This document shows positions 35,664 to 43,559 of a stretch of 64,000 nucleotides of DNA, in pieces. Every line of letters starts with the position of its first letter. The first letter of the stretch is position 1. The stretch spans positions 186,001 through 250,000 of the forward strand of contig DATKUL010000001.1 of assembly GCA_035530615.1 (NCBI GenBank). Direction: 5' to 3'. Below the pieces are notes generated by a model that searched no databases, was not told where the DNA came from, and was given only the letters and a program-made list of their open reading frames with translations. Made by a program: the position numbers and the translations under genes. The DNA is from Candidatus Paceibacterota bacterium (GTDB lineage Bacteria; Actinomycetota; Actinomycetes; Nanopelagicales; Nanopelagicaceae).

Positions 35664-37315
35664 TTCCCGTCCCACCGTGCCATCTCAACTTCAAATGGAT
35701 CCAGTCCCATCGGCCCAAGTTTTAATGCAAACGAATGAAATCTTTTAAGCGAGAAGCCGACTCCCAAACGTTTCTTTGCATCCTCTCGAACCCGCATCCA
35801 CACTCGTTCGCCGACTTTATAAGAGATGGCCTGCCCTGGCCAGCCGAGGTACCGATCCACTTCACTGCGTGAATGGGCATCATCAAGAAGCGCCCGGTTC
35901 ATTAAGACTTCGTAGGCAGATTCTGCGTTCCACACCTCACCGTTGTAATCGGTGTATCCAAGGTGCATCCCAATATCGACAACAACACGTGCCGCACGCA
36001 GAGCCTGCCCGGAGAGATAACCCATTTCTAAACCTGGATCTTCAAATGCGCCGAGTTCGTCCATGAGACGTTCTGCGTAAAGCGCCCAACCTTCACCATA
36101 ACCACTTGTCCATGCCTTGGTCCGTTGGAATCTGCTCAACCTATCTTGTTCGATAATCACCGTTGCTTCTTGCAAATGATGACCCGGAACCGACTCGTGA
36201 TACCAAGTAGTTGCGAGATGCCACCAACTAAATTCACTCTTACCCAGGGTGGGAAACCATGTGGTACCAGGACGAGAAAGATCTTCACTGGGTGACTGAT
36301 AATAAGGAGCAGAGGCACTTCCCTCTGGCGCAAGTCGTGCATCGCAGAACTTGACCCGCTCGTCAATGTCGAAATGAACTCCATCCATCTGCGCGACCGC
36401 TGCCTGCGTAAAACTCTTCAATTTTTCCAACAGTGCTTCAGTACCCTGAATAAGGTACTTGGGATCAGCATCCAAGTGATCTGCGACCTCGCGTAAGGTT
36501 TTAGCCCCCGGCTTGATTTTCGCAGCGACCCGCCACATCCGTTCATTGATCTGTGCTAAATCTTGCAACCCCCACTCATAAGTAGCCCGTAAATCGAGTT
36601 TTGCCCCTGTGAAATGACGGGCCCACGCAGAATATCTCGCTTCACCAACGGCATCCGCCGGATTAGATAATGGTAGGTACTCACGCAATAACCATTCGCT
36701 AGTTTGCAGAGCCGACTCATCGGCTGCTGCACCTGCCACGTGTAATTCTGGGTACTTTTCAGTTGGATCTATCCCCCTGGCGATCCCCGAATATGCGCCT
36801 TCTGCGAAAGTCTTCAACTGCTGCGCCACTGCCAACGTCTGTCTTCGCGACGTCGTCTTGCCAACTTTGGCCAACTCGTCAATGCACGATAGCCATGATT
36901 CATGCGCGCCAGCAACCGCATTAAGGCGAGCCGTAATGTTCTTCACATCCTCATCAGTATCGTGCGACATCACCTCAAAGACTTGGCGAATATCTGCCAC
37001 TGGCGATGAAATTACGTTCCATGAGATTTGTTCTTCACGAGAATCATGCAATGCCAATCTCGATTTCAATCGCTCTTCCATAACCGCCTTCGCGATTCGA
37101 TCAATCTCATCCTGTGGCTCCAGCATCGCCAATTCTTCCAGCGTCCTTCGACTCAAATCAGCGGACTTCACGGTACCAGCCAATGAAAAATCATCGAGTT
37201 TATGGTCAAAACCACTGATGCCTAGAAAGGTCGCACTTATCGGATTCAAGATGGCCAGGTAGGCGATGTACTTATCGCTCAGTTCAAATATTGGTGATCG
37301 GGAGGAAGAATCCAT
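35660..37315 (-). CDS. DUF885 family protein (M32-like metallopeptidase candidate)
   Basis: A 551-residue soluble protein of the DUF885 family. The zinc-binding-like motif is TTWYHESVPGHHLQEA near residue 385 (HExxxGHH pattern). GYGEGWALYAERLMDELG provides the second-half glutamate, and YKVG and MRVREDAKKRLG follow near the C-terminus. DUF885 proteins resemble zinc carboxypeptidases, though few have been tested. It is convergent with the second peptide transporter. This is the last ordinary gene before the accessory region downstream of rpoC. Confidence 0.85.
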   Translation of the reverse strand: MDSSSRSPIFELSDKYIAYLAILNPISATFLGISGFDHKLDDFSLAGTVKSADLSRRTLEELAMLEPQDEIDRIAKAVMEERLKSRLALHDSREEQISWNVISSPVADIRQVFEVMSHDTDEDVKNITARLNAVAGAHESWLSCIDELAKVGKTTSRRQTLAVAQQLKTFAEGAYSGIARGIDPTEKYPELHVAGAAADESALQTSEWLLREYLPLSNPADAVGEARYSAWARHFTGAKLDLRATYEWGLQDLAQINERMWRVAAKIKPGAKTLREVADHLDADPKYLIQGTEALLEKLKSFTQAAVAQMDGVHFDIDERVKFCDARLAPEGSASAPYYQSPSEDLSRPGTTWFPTLGKSEFSWWHLATTWYHESVPGHHLQEATVIIEQDRLSRFQRTKAWTSGYGEGWALYAERLMDELGAFEDPGLEMGYLSGQALRAARVVVDIGMHLGYTDYNGEVWNAESAYEVLMNRALLDDAHSRSEVDRYLGWPGQAISYKVGERVWMRVREDAKKRLGVGFSLKRFHSFALKLGPMGLDPFEVEMARWDGN

Positions 37316-37425
37316 TACGCAATCTAATCAGCGTTCAAGTCGCTTGTCGATTTATCAGAAATGAAAGTACCGTCAACATCACGGCAACAATCTGAATATG
37401 CAAGAAATTTAGTAATGCATGAATA

Positions 37426-37749
37426 TCACGTTGGAGTTACCCCGAATTCTAGATCGTTAAGTACATAACTATCCTTGCTTGAAGCCACCACGATGCTGAT
37501 CGGCGGCACGAAATCGGCATTACAGGGGTTGTGGTTATTTCCACCGATCCAGTTCTGCTCGGTGCGAATCACGCCAGCCACGTGCTGGTTGGTCGCCGAT
37601 GCCATCAGGATTCGATGGATCTCGACGATGTTCTCTACGGAAATGGTTTCTGCAACGGTGGCGTGGTCGATCGCCAACCCCATCGAATCAATGTTGGCAA
37701 GAATCTCCCGAGTGTTGGGGCCCGCCTTGCAGTACTGATGTTCCTTCAA
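37426..37749 (-). pseudogene. Truncated Fic-family gene, catalytic motif deleted
   Basis: The frame encodes about 107 residues closely resembling residues 111-184 of the intact Fic protein at 38976-40178, joined directly to residues from about 250 onward. The missing piece includes the catalytic HPFHDGNGR motif. In the intact gene both borders of the missing piece read FVPP, so the deletion probably occurred between two short direct repeats. The N-terminal part is also absent and the end runs out of homology. It is therefore a remnant of a second copy of that Fic gene. Confidence 0.85.
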
Positions 37750-37810
37750 AGACCCTAGTTAGGAATATGAGCCGGGGCTCGCATCGCGTGGAGTCCGTTT
37801 TCTAGTTTCC

Positions 37811-38218
37811 TCAAGGACTCTTTAAATCCAAAATTGCAATATCAGTTTCAAGGAAATCGCCACCTTTACAAATCAGTTTTCTGCGTGTGGTAGCAGCCAG
37901 TGCATAGGCAAAGACATCTCCATAGTTCAGTCTGGCTGGATGACCAGTACCTTTTCCGTAATCTCGATAGGCCGCGCGAGCAACATCAACTTGTTTTGAA
38001 TCAACTGGAAGCACTTCGATCGCACTATCTTTCATAAAGGTGGCGAATTTGCGTACTACAACAGGATCATGTGTTGAGTCGATGACTATTGCTGCTTCTA
38101 AATAGTTGGCGGCAGAAATAGCACACTCATTGTTGGAAATGGCGCGAAGAATATCTAGGCCGTCATGTTCGTCAAATACAACGGAAATAATCGCTGAACT
38201 ATCTATAACCGCCTTCAC
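37811..38218 (-). CDS. vapC: VapC-type toxin, PIN-domain ribonuclease
   Basis: A 135-residue PIN-domain protein, the normal VapC length. The acidic active-site set is present: Asp6 (VIDSSA), Glu41 (NYLEAAI), Asp101 (NYGDVFAYALA), and Asp121/Asp126 in the KGGDFLETDI tail. VapC toxins cut tRNA or rRNA. The GTG start overlaps the vapB stop by four bases (GTGA). The pair looks intact. It lies between the R3 rpoC-tail remnant and the broken Fic gene, inside the accessory region. Confidence 0.9.
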   Translation of the reverse strand: MKAVIDSSAIISVVFDEHDGLDILRAISNNECAISAANYLEAAIVIDSTHDPVVVRKFATFMKDSAIEVLPVDSKQVDVARAAYRDYGKGTGHPARLNYGDVFAYALAATTRRKLICKGGDFLETDIAILDLKSP

Positions 38219-38460
38219 TTAGGTAAACCCACTTCGTTATAAAGCATGGAGTCAATGGAATCGGATGTGAGACCTTTGGGAATTCTTACGGAGATCTCCA
38301 AAGCCAGCGCACGCAATCTCTCGAAGCGATCCTCCGCTGTTGCCCGAGCCAAACGTTCGCGCAATGCCACTGTCACGGCCTCCGTAAGCGTTTCGTCATA
38401 CAGTGAAGCCACCTGAGTAGCCAGGCGGTGAGCCTCTTCATTCTTAATGTTCATTCCCAT
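38215..38460 (-). CDS. vapB: VapB-type antitoxin
   Basis: An 81-residue protein of the VapB/PSK_trans_fac family. The N-terminal DNA-binding part reads MNIKNEEAHRLATQVASLYDETLTEAVTVALRERL, with the first ATG at 38460 and another two codons later. The C-terminal tail would cover the VapC active site. It is first in the operon and overlaps vapC by four bases. Such pairs normally repress their own promoter; the promoter must lie within the next 100 bases upstream, next to the R3 rpoC-tail remnant. Confidence 0.88.
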   Translation of the reverse strand: MGMNIKNEEAHRLATQVASLYDETLTEAVTVALRERLARATAEDRFERLRALALEISVRIPKGLTSDSIDSMLYNEVGLPK

Positions 38461-38504
38461 AATCCAAATGTTATACCTTTTGATTATTCGTTTCTACCAT
38501 TTTT

Positions 38505-38521
38505 CACGCTTCGGAGGCGAG
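38505..38521. repeat. 17-base motif at the outer edge of remnant R3
   Basis: CACGCTTCGGAGGCGAG is found here and, with one mismatch (CACGTTTCGGAGGCGAG), at 43434-43450. Both lie on the side of an rpoC-tail remnant away from rpoC. They may mark a junction left by insertion. The core GGAGGCGAG also occurs by chance in the dppD gene near 34494. Confidence 0.4.
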
Positions 38522-38572
38522 GGTGTGAATTACCAGAGCAAGGTGCTGTGATCCCCTCAACGTCAGAACGAC

Positions 38573-38650
38573 CTGCGATTCAAATGGGGCGAAGTCGTAT
38601 TCATCATAAGCTGCGTAAACCGCCGCCTTTGCCTCCCCCATTGGTTGAAG
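38573..38650 (-). pseudogene. rpoC 3'-end remnant R3
   Basis: On the minus strand this stretch encodes [21 protein letters not shown], which matches the C-terminal region of the RpoC encoded at 45424-49266 with a single substitution in that run. Homology fades on both sides: the last residues, stop codon and terminator of rpoC are missing, and the upstream part shifts frame. It has the same orientation as rpoC. It is the farthest of three such copies and the only one without a terminator. Confidence 0.88.
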
Positions 38651-38659
38651 TAACAAGAT

Positions 38660-39032
38660 CATTCGAAGAAATCAAGTTCTCGGACTTATTCTCGGAATTC
38701 GCTGAAATAGACAAGGTTGGACTTCCAGGAGTTCAAGAGAAAGTCTCGGCTAAAAGAATCTCGTTCGCCGCATCTCGGGCGGGATTCCAATCCTTTCTAC
38801 CCAAGATGGGGAATGGAAAATCTCACCGGCCTACGATCTCCCATCAACTCTCCCATACGGGGATACTTCTCTCGCGCTCACATTGGGAGGGAAAAAAACA
38901 GGCCACTCAAGAAGATCATTAGTCGAATTTGGCATGACAGTTGGGCTAAGTGAGAAACTCGCGATAATTAGTTCTTTAGCCGTATCGTCTCGGAAGTATC
39001 CCAGATTCAAGATCGGTGAGAAGGCTCAATAG
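38660..39032 (+). pseudogene. HipA-family kinase remnant (internally deleted)
   Basis: Read by hand in two frames. The first part has IDKVGLPGVQEKVSAKRISF, matching the N-terminal lobe of HipA toxins (the LPGVQ-K motif). From about 38790 a second frame reads STQDGEWKISPAYDLPST and then LPYGDTSLALTLGGKK, matching the HipA C-terminal part after the catalytic loop, and stops at 39030-39032. The kinase core in between, including the catalytic HxxN/D region, is absent. The 3' end overlaps the convergent Fic gene. No HipB partner is seen. Confidence 0.7.
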
Positions 39033-40178
39033 ACCCCGAACTTCCCACGTTCTATTTCTCTGACCTTGCGATTCACGAATCAGAACACCCGCAAGTTCGA
39101 GTTGCGCCATAGCTTCACTGATCGCAGCTTTAGTGCGCCCCACCGCCGCCACAGCAACTGCCACAGTAATCATCGGGTGAGCTGGAAGCGCCTCAATAAT
39201 CTTCCAAGCAGCAGCATCGGCGCGCGGATTTGCCGCCGCACCTAACTCCGCTCTCCATTCTTTCTGCAGCCTCTCAACTTCGCCTAGGTACGCACTCGCC
39301 AGATTGGCTGACTGTGCCGCCGCCGAAGCAAACGTAGTCAACCAGTCGGTGAATTCACCTTCTCTAAAATTCGAGAGGCCACGTATATAACTATCTCTAT
39401 TCGAAGCCAGAACAATGCTGATGGGCGGCACAAACTGGGGTGTCATTCCGCGGCGACGCAGTACAACATGAATGAGGGCACGGCCCGTGCGGCCATTGCC
39501 ATCGTGGAATGGATGGATCGTTTCGAACTGCGCATGCACCAAACCGGCCTGCACGATTGGCGGGAGATGATCTTCGTTTATGGCTTCACAAAGATCAGCG
39601 AGGAGACGGGGGACTTCCTCCGGTGGTGGAGGAACGAAATCGGCATCACAAGGATTGTAGTTATTTCCACCGATCCAGTTCTGTTCGGTCCGAATGAGAC
39701 CAGCGACATGTTGGTTAGACGCCGCGGCCATCAGGATTCGATGAATTTCGATGATGTTCTCTACAGAAATGGTTTCTGCAACGGTGGCGTGGTCGATCGC
39801 CAGTTCCATCGCATCAATGTTGGCCAGGATCTCACGAGTGTTCGGGCCAGTCTTGCCACCTGTTTCGAGTTTGGCCTCCGCTCGTGCTAGATCGCGTACA
39901 TCAACCTGCATTCCCTCAACTTTGGAAGAGGCAACCGATTCGGAGCGCAAAAGCAATCGCGCCAACGGGGCGAGTGCTGGAAGGGCCCGCGCATTAAGTT
40001 GGTGAATAGCGGTCTCAGCATCGGAGACTGCCCCGGCAAGTTCGCCCGCCAGTGGTTCGGCGAAGTTGGTGAGGTCATCTGGAATGAAGGCTTCATAATG
40101 GCAGGCTCGGCGATACCGAGGTGGGGCGTAGTGGGCTGGGTTGTATTCCCACGTTCGACGAACGAATCTGCCTCTCAT
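38976..40178 (-). CDS. Fic-family AMPylase-type protein with C-terminal winged helix (Fic-A)
   Basis: A 400-residue class II Fic protein. The inhibitory helix motif SSKVEG (residues 84-89, S/TxxxEG) precedes the Fic core, and the catalytic motif HPFHDGNGRTGR (residues 222-233) is complete. The C-terminal part (about residues 320-390) looks like a winged-helix DNA-binding domain with GRTKAAISEAMAQLELAGVL. Such proteins transfer AMP to target proteins and are kept inactive by the inhibitory glutamate. The start has AGGGGG upstream. The adjacent operator-like 13-mers suggest self-regulation through the winged helix. It sits between remnants R2 and R3. Confidence 0.9.
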   Translation of the reverse strand: MRGRFVRRTWEYNPAHYAPPRYRRACHYEAFIPDDLTNFAEPLAGELAGAVSDAETAIHQLNARALPALAPLARLLLRSESVASSKVEGMQVDVRDLARAEAKLETGGKTGPNTREILANIDAMELAIDHATVAETISVENIIEIHRILMAAASNQHVAGLIRTEQNWIGGNNYNPCDADFVPPPPEEVPRLLADLCEAINEDHLPPIVQAGLVHAQFETIHPFHDGNGRTGRALIHVVLRRRGMTPQFVPPISIVLASNRDSYIRGLSNFREGEFTDWLTTFASAAAQSANLASAYLGEVERLQKEWRAELGAAANPRADAAAWKIIEALPAHPMITVAVAVAAVGRTKAAISEAMAQLELAGVLIRESQGQRNRTWEVRGLLSLLTDLESGILPRRYG

Positions 40179-40198
40179 ATCTGCCCCCTGTTAATTCA

Positions 40199-40251
40199 TA
40201 GTATAGGTTAGCACCTAAACTATACTAGTGGCAATAATTAGTATAGTTTAG
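40199..40251. promoter_or_regulatory. Three 13-base operator-like repeats upstream of Fic-A
   Basis: TAGTATAGGTTAG lies at 40199-40211, CTAAACTATACTA at 40215-40227 and TAGTATAGTTTAG at 40239-40251. The last two form a perfect 13-base inverted repeat with an 11-base spacer, and the first is a near copy. They occupy the expected promoter position for the minus-strand Fic-A gene. Binding by Fic-A's own winged helix is inferred. Confidence 0.65.
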
Positions 40252-40386
40252 ATATTATCCTATGCTTAACTCCACTTTCAGTTCAGGGTAAAGCACCGAT
40301 CTCTGAAGCGAAACTTTCTGATTTTCTCCAGTTGTCCGAGTGAGAGCAAAATGGGAAAGGCGACTTAAGTCAGTCCCCATCAATCA

Positions 40387-40423
40387 AAACAGCCCCTCCG
40401 CTCCGTCAAGAGCAAAGGGGCCG
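40387..40423 (-). terminator. Copied rpoC terminator of remnant R2
   Basis: On the minus strand GGCCCCTTTGCTC is followed by a short loop and GAGCGGAGGGGC, then TGTTTTGA. The stem and the linker before it match the native rpoC terminator region at 45365-45398 with only a few changes. Confidence 0.85.
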
Positions 40424-40452
40424 TTAAGACTCGCCGTGAGATTAGTTCTCCG

Positions 40453-40515
40453 TTAGCGAGGTACTTCGAATTCATCCAGACGGACCGCCTCGCCTGTATC
40501 TTGCCATTCAAATTG
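40453..40515 (-). pseudogene. rpoC 3'-end remnant R2
   Basis: On the minus strand this encodes [19 protein letters not shown] and a stop, against [20 protein letters not shown] in the functional RpoC. The following linker and terminator are also conserved, so the copied block runs from about 40386 to 40515. Upstream the homology stops abruptly. It is in the same orientation as rpoC and about 5 kb from its functional end. Confidence 0.9.
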
Positions 40516-40596
40516 AGGGGGCGGAGCCAAATGATCCTAGTTTCCGTCCCACTTGATTGTCGTGACCAGCGACGGGGCTACGCAAAAGATTGAATA

Positions 40597-41670
40597 TCAA
40601 CGGAGCAAGAACAGAATCTCATGCACAAGCAAGTAGGCCACAACCACGCCAAGACTTGAAAACCAGCACACCGTGACCATTTTGAGGCGCGTTCGAGATC
40701 GGATATACAGGCCCATCACGCAAAGAATTGGCAAACTCCCAAGATCCATATAGCCGTTTTTCAATAGTGAAATTGCCCCTACTGCCCAGAGTGGTGAAAT
40801 AAACGCAAGAATAGGAAGAAACATCGAATCCACAATGATTCGATTCAGGGTTCGCCTATGCCGCTCAGGGGTCTCCACGTCAAGAATCTTGGCTTTTTCC
40901 TGCATCTCTGAGGCGATTTCTTTAACTCTATGTGGGTCGAGAGCATTTTTGCGAAGGCCCTCAAGCCAACTCTTGAGTTCAGGACCTCGGACTCCGTAAA
41001 CGAAATCTGGACTCTTTCTATAGAACGTTGGAAGATCAGATGAGGAATCTTCTGCCGACCAAAGCACGCAGACAGCATAAATCGGCACATAATCTCGAAC
41101 ACTTTCGAACTTAGATTGCACATCCTCTCGATTTTTCTTTACTTGAGTGACGGCCCAATCCAGTTGGTTAGACATGTAGTTCCGTTTTCCATACTTCATG
41201 GGCCAGCGACCACTGCTCCACTTAGTTTCGAAGATGATAATTCCACTCGGACCAACGAGTATGTGGTCGATATCTCCCGAATCGGGAAAGCGCATGCCAT
41301 TTATCAAATGCCACTCTCTGCCTTTGAACTCCCTCAAAATATCCGCGGTGAGACTTTCGCCTTGTATTCCCATGATGCTTGGCGCGATACCACTCCATAA
41401 GATTACGAAAACTACGACAAGCCAAAAACTTGTTGCCCCTACTGCTCCAATGAACGCCCAACGCGCCGCTCCATGAACGAGCAACGAAAGTGGAAGAGAA
41501 CTCAAGAAAGGGAAAAGGAATAATCCAACAAGGGGTAATTTGTAGCGCCGCAAGAAGGATATAGTCCGAGTCCAAACATCATTTCTTGCTTTCCGCGCGA
41601 CGCGTTCCCCGCTCCCTAATTCCCGCGCAGATTTGTTCGCCCTGCGCGACGCCACTTTGTCATTCATCAT
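40597..41670 (-). CDS. NERD-domain membrane protein
   Basis: A 357-residue protein with two hydrophobic segments near residues 45-65 and 72-95, a central NERD domain and two C-terminal hydrophobic segments. The NERD (nuclease-related) core shows GESLTADIL, then GDIDHILVGPSGIIIFETKW, giving Asp133/Asp135, Glu148 and Lys150 in a PD-(D/E)xK-like arrangement. Some NERD proteins occur in defence loci. The location between R2 and R1 next to an SDH-type protease suggests a defence or stress role, which is not established. Confidence 0.85.
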   Translation of the reverse strand: MMNDKVASRRANKSARELGSGERVARKARNDVWTRTISFLRRYKLPLVGLFLFPFLSSLPLSLLVHGAARWAFIGAVGATSFWLVVVFVILWSGIAPSIMGIQGESLTADILREFKGREWHLINGMRFPDSGDIDHILVGPSGIIIFETKWSSGRWPMKYGKRNYMSNQLDWAVTQVKKNREDVQSKFESVRDYVPIYAVCVLWSAEDSSSDLPTFYRKSPDFVYGVRGPELKSWLEGLRKNALDPHRVKEIASEMQEKAKILDVETPERHRRTLNRIIVDSMFLPILAFISPLWAVGAISLLKNGYMDLGSLPILCVMGLYIRSRTRLKMVTVCWFSSLGVVVAYLLVHEILFLLR

Positions 41671-42133
41671 TTCGGAAGATTAACAGTGGGCGCGAAAAGA
41701 AATGACATCACGAAAGGGGACCGGGTGATCAAAATCCACCGCATAACAGCCCTGGGGTGCTACTTTTCGTCAACCATCCCCCATCAGTGCAGGTAACAAC
41801 GCGTCTACGGAGAGGGTCGCCAGCTCATATGAATGAACTTGAACTTTCACGAGCCATGGGCACTTGCACGCTCGGCGTGACGATAATTGATTCGTGGAAA
41901 ACGATATCCGCTTACAACTCCAAAAGGATATCCTTGTCACCAGGTCAGATTCGCCCTATCCTCAACTCAAACGAAGTATTTCGTTTGAAATAGTGCGAGA
42001 CAGGAATGCGTATGCGACACCTCGTCGGTCAAGAAAACGACATTATTCAGATATGCGGAGTCGCCTGTGGATCAATTGGGCGGATTAGAAACATGAATTT
42101 TCGTTACAAGAAATTCAGGATGGCCACCCCGAA
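41671..42133. other. Gene-poor stretch upstream of the SDH-type protease gene
   Basis: This 463-base stretch separates the divergent NERD and protease genes and should contain both promoters. I see no convincing long gene. A 43-codon frame from the ATG at 42006 ends at 42137, overlapping the TTG start of the protease gene as TTGA. It could be a small coupled leader gene but has no recognisable homology. No rpoC-tail copy is visible here. Confidence 0.4.
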
Positions 42134-43114
42134 TTGAATACGAGAGAGCCGCAGGAAGGGAAGTCTGTTGGGGAAGAGGTGTCGGCGCAGCCGGGTATTG
42201 TTGCTGGTCTCGAAAATAGTGGAAGGTCGCCAATGGGTCATCACCCGGATAGCACTAATCATGTTGTAGAACGAGAACTGACATCTCGGCTTGTATCACT
42301 TGAGAAGTTGTTACGCGCAGATGTGCTTGCCTATTCAGGACCGATAGATCCCATGGCGCATGAAGTCATAAAAGCTGCAATCGAAAGTTTTGATAAAAGG
42401 CGAAAAAAAATTGTTGTTCTCCTAGAAACATTTGGTGGCTACATAGAATTCGCAGAACGAATCGCCAACACTTTGCATCATCATTACAAAACGGTTGACT
42501 TTATTGTGACGACTTATGCAATGTCGGCTGGCACCGTCTTGGTAATGTCTGGAGACAATCTGTTTATGGATTACTCGGCCACACTTGGACCCATTGATCC
42601 ACAAATTCCTCGTCAGGGGGCGGCGGGATTTGTCCCGGCCTTGGGTTACTTAGAACAATTTGAACGACTAGTCCAAAAATCGCGAGAAGAGGACCTCACT
42701 CGGATTGAGCAGATGTACTTTCTTCAGAACTTCGACCCAGGGGAATTGTACTCTTATGAACAGGCTCGAGATCTTTCGATTGCCCTGTTGGAAGAATGGC
42801 TTGTTAAATACAAATTCAAGAATTGGCGAGTTACAGAGACTCGGAATCTCCCAGTTACAATATCCATGAAACGAGAAAGAGCAGCACAAATAGCCGAGCG
42901 GTTGAATGAAACAAAACGTTGGCATTCGCACGCGCGTGGCATTACAATGAAAGTTGCAAATCGCGAACTAAAATTGAGAATCGATGACTTAGAGGAAATA
43001 CCGGAAGTCTGGGCTGGGTTAATGAGTTACCAAAACCTGTTGCGAGAATATCGCACTAGACTGGGCCACCGTACGTTAGTTATCAATTGGAGGGATGGTT
43101 ATCATGGTCACTAA
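42134..43114 (+). CDS. Serine dehydrogenase proteinase (SDH)/ClpP-crotonase-fold protease-like protein
   Basis: Up to 326 residues from a TTG; an ATG at 42233 (MGHHPD, with GGAAGG upstream) is a serious alternative and would remove a poorly conserved N-terminus. The fold is indicated by LLETFGGYIEFAERIA, by YAMSAGTVLVMSGD with candidate nucleophile Ser131, and by SATLGPIDPQIP. These match the SDH proteinase family, ClpP/SppA-like proteins. No membrane helix is present. A small gene follows with its start inside this gene's 3' end. Related proteins appear in mobile and defence contexts, but this one's target is unknown. Confidence 0.8.
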   Translation: MNTREPQEGKSVGEEVSAQPGIVAGLENSGRSPMGHHPDSTNHVVERELTSRLVSLEKLLRADVLAYSGPIDPMAHEVIKAAIESFDKRRKKIVVLLETFGGYIEFAERIANTLHHHYKTVDFIVTTYAMSAGTVLVMSGDNLFMDYSATLGPIDPQIPRQGAAGFVPALGYLEQFERLVQKSREEDLTRIEQMYFLQNFDPGELYSYEQARDLSIALLEEWLVKYKFKNWRVTETRNLPVTISMKRERAAQIAERLNETKRWHSHARGITMKVANRELKLRIDDLEEIPEVWAGLMSYQNLLREYRTRLGHRTLVINWRDGYHGH

Positions 43115-43304
43115 AACACGAGTTAAGGAGATTGAGGAGATCATCGATGAAATTGTCTCTAAATCCGACAATGATTCAGTTCAAAGTATAAGGGAAGCAT
43201 TGTCTGAATTGAAAGATCAGGGCGTAACACGGCCCTTCTATAATCTTGAATCTCCATATGAGCGGATGACACATTGTTGCAATTCAAACGATCAAGATTA
43301 TTAG
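43104..43304 (+). CDS. Small partner protein of the SDH-type protease (66 residues)
   Basis: The ATG at 43104 has GGAGGG nine bases upstream and overlaps the protease gene by 11 bases, which is strong evidence for translation. An ATG at 43095 is an alternative. The protein is acidic and helical in its first half (VKEIEEIIDEIVSKSDND) and ends in a Cys-Cys containing tail. I recognise no family. Tight coupling suggests a regulator, adaptor or antitoxin-like partner of the protease. Confidence 0.6.
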   Translation: MVTKTRVKEIEEIIDEIVSKSDNDSVQSIREALSELKDQGVTRPFYNLESPYERMTHCCNSNDQDY

Positions 43305-43433
43305 AACTCACATAACAAATACTCCTGTCCTAATCTTAGATCCGAACGGTTCCTCGCTACAGAAATTCACTTTCGAGAGCATGACGAGTATGACAATGCA
43401 TATTATTAGGTAATATCGTTGTCGTTATATAGT

Positions 43434-43450
43434 CACGTTTCGGAGGCGAG
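43434..43450. repeat. 17-base motif near the outer edge of remnant R1
   Basis: CACGTTTCGGAGGCGAG differs at one base from the motif at 38505-38521. It lies about 60 bases beyond the copied terminator of R1, on the side away from rpoC. A junction scar is possible; chance cannot be excluded. Confidence 0.4.
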
Positions 43451-43512
43451 AAGTAAAGAAAATCCAAAATCAATTCTTCATTCCTTATCCTAAGAAGATT
43501 TTCGAAATCTGA

Positions 43513-43544
43513 ACCGCCCCTCTACCGTGAGGTCGAGGGGCCGT
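43513..43544 (-). terminator. rpoC-type terminator of remnant R1
   Basis: On the minus strand ACGGCCCCTCGACCTC, loop, and GGTAGAGGGGCGGTT form a hairpin right after the R1 stop region. It has the same layout as the native rpoC terminator but a diverged stem sequence, with compensating changes keeping the pairing. Confidence 0.8.
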
Positions 43545-43559
43545 TCTGACTAACTTCCT

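Noticed and set aside
38428-38922. A 164-codon plus-strand frame upstream of vapB
   Set aside because: It is a chance fusion of antisense vapB/R3 sequence and the first part of the HipA remnant; only the HipA part has recognisable similarity.
41757-41993. A 78-codon frame between the NERD and protease genes
   Set aside because: No ribosome site, no similarity and unusual composition; treated as part of the regulatory gap.
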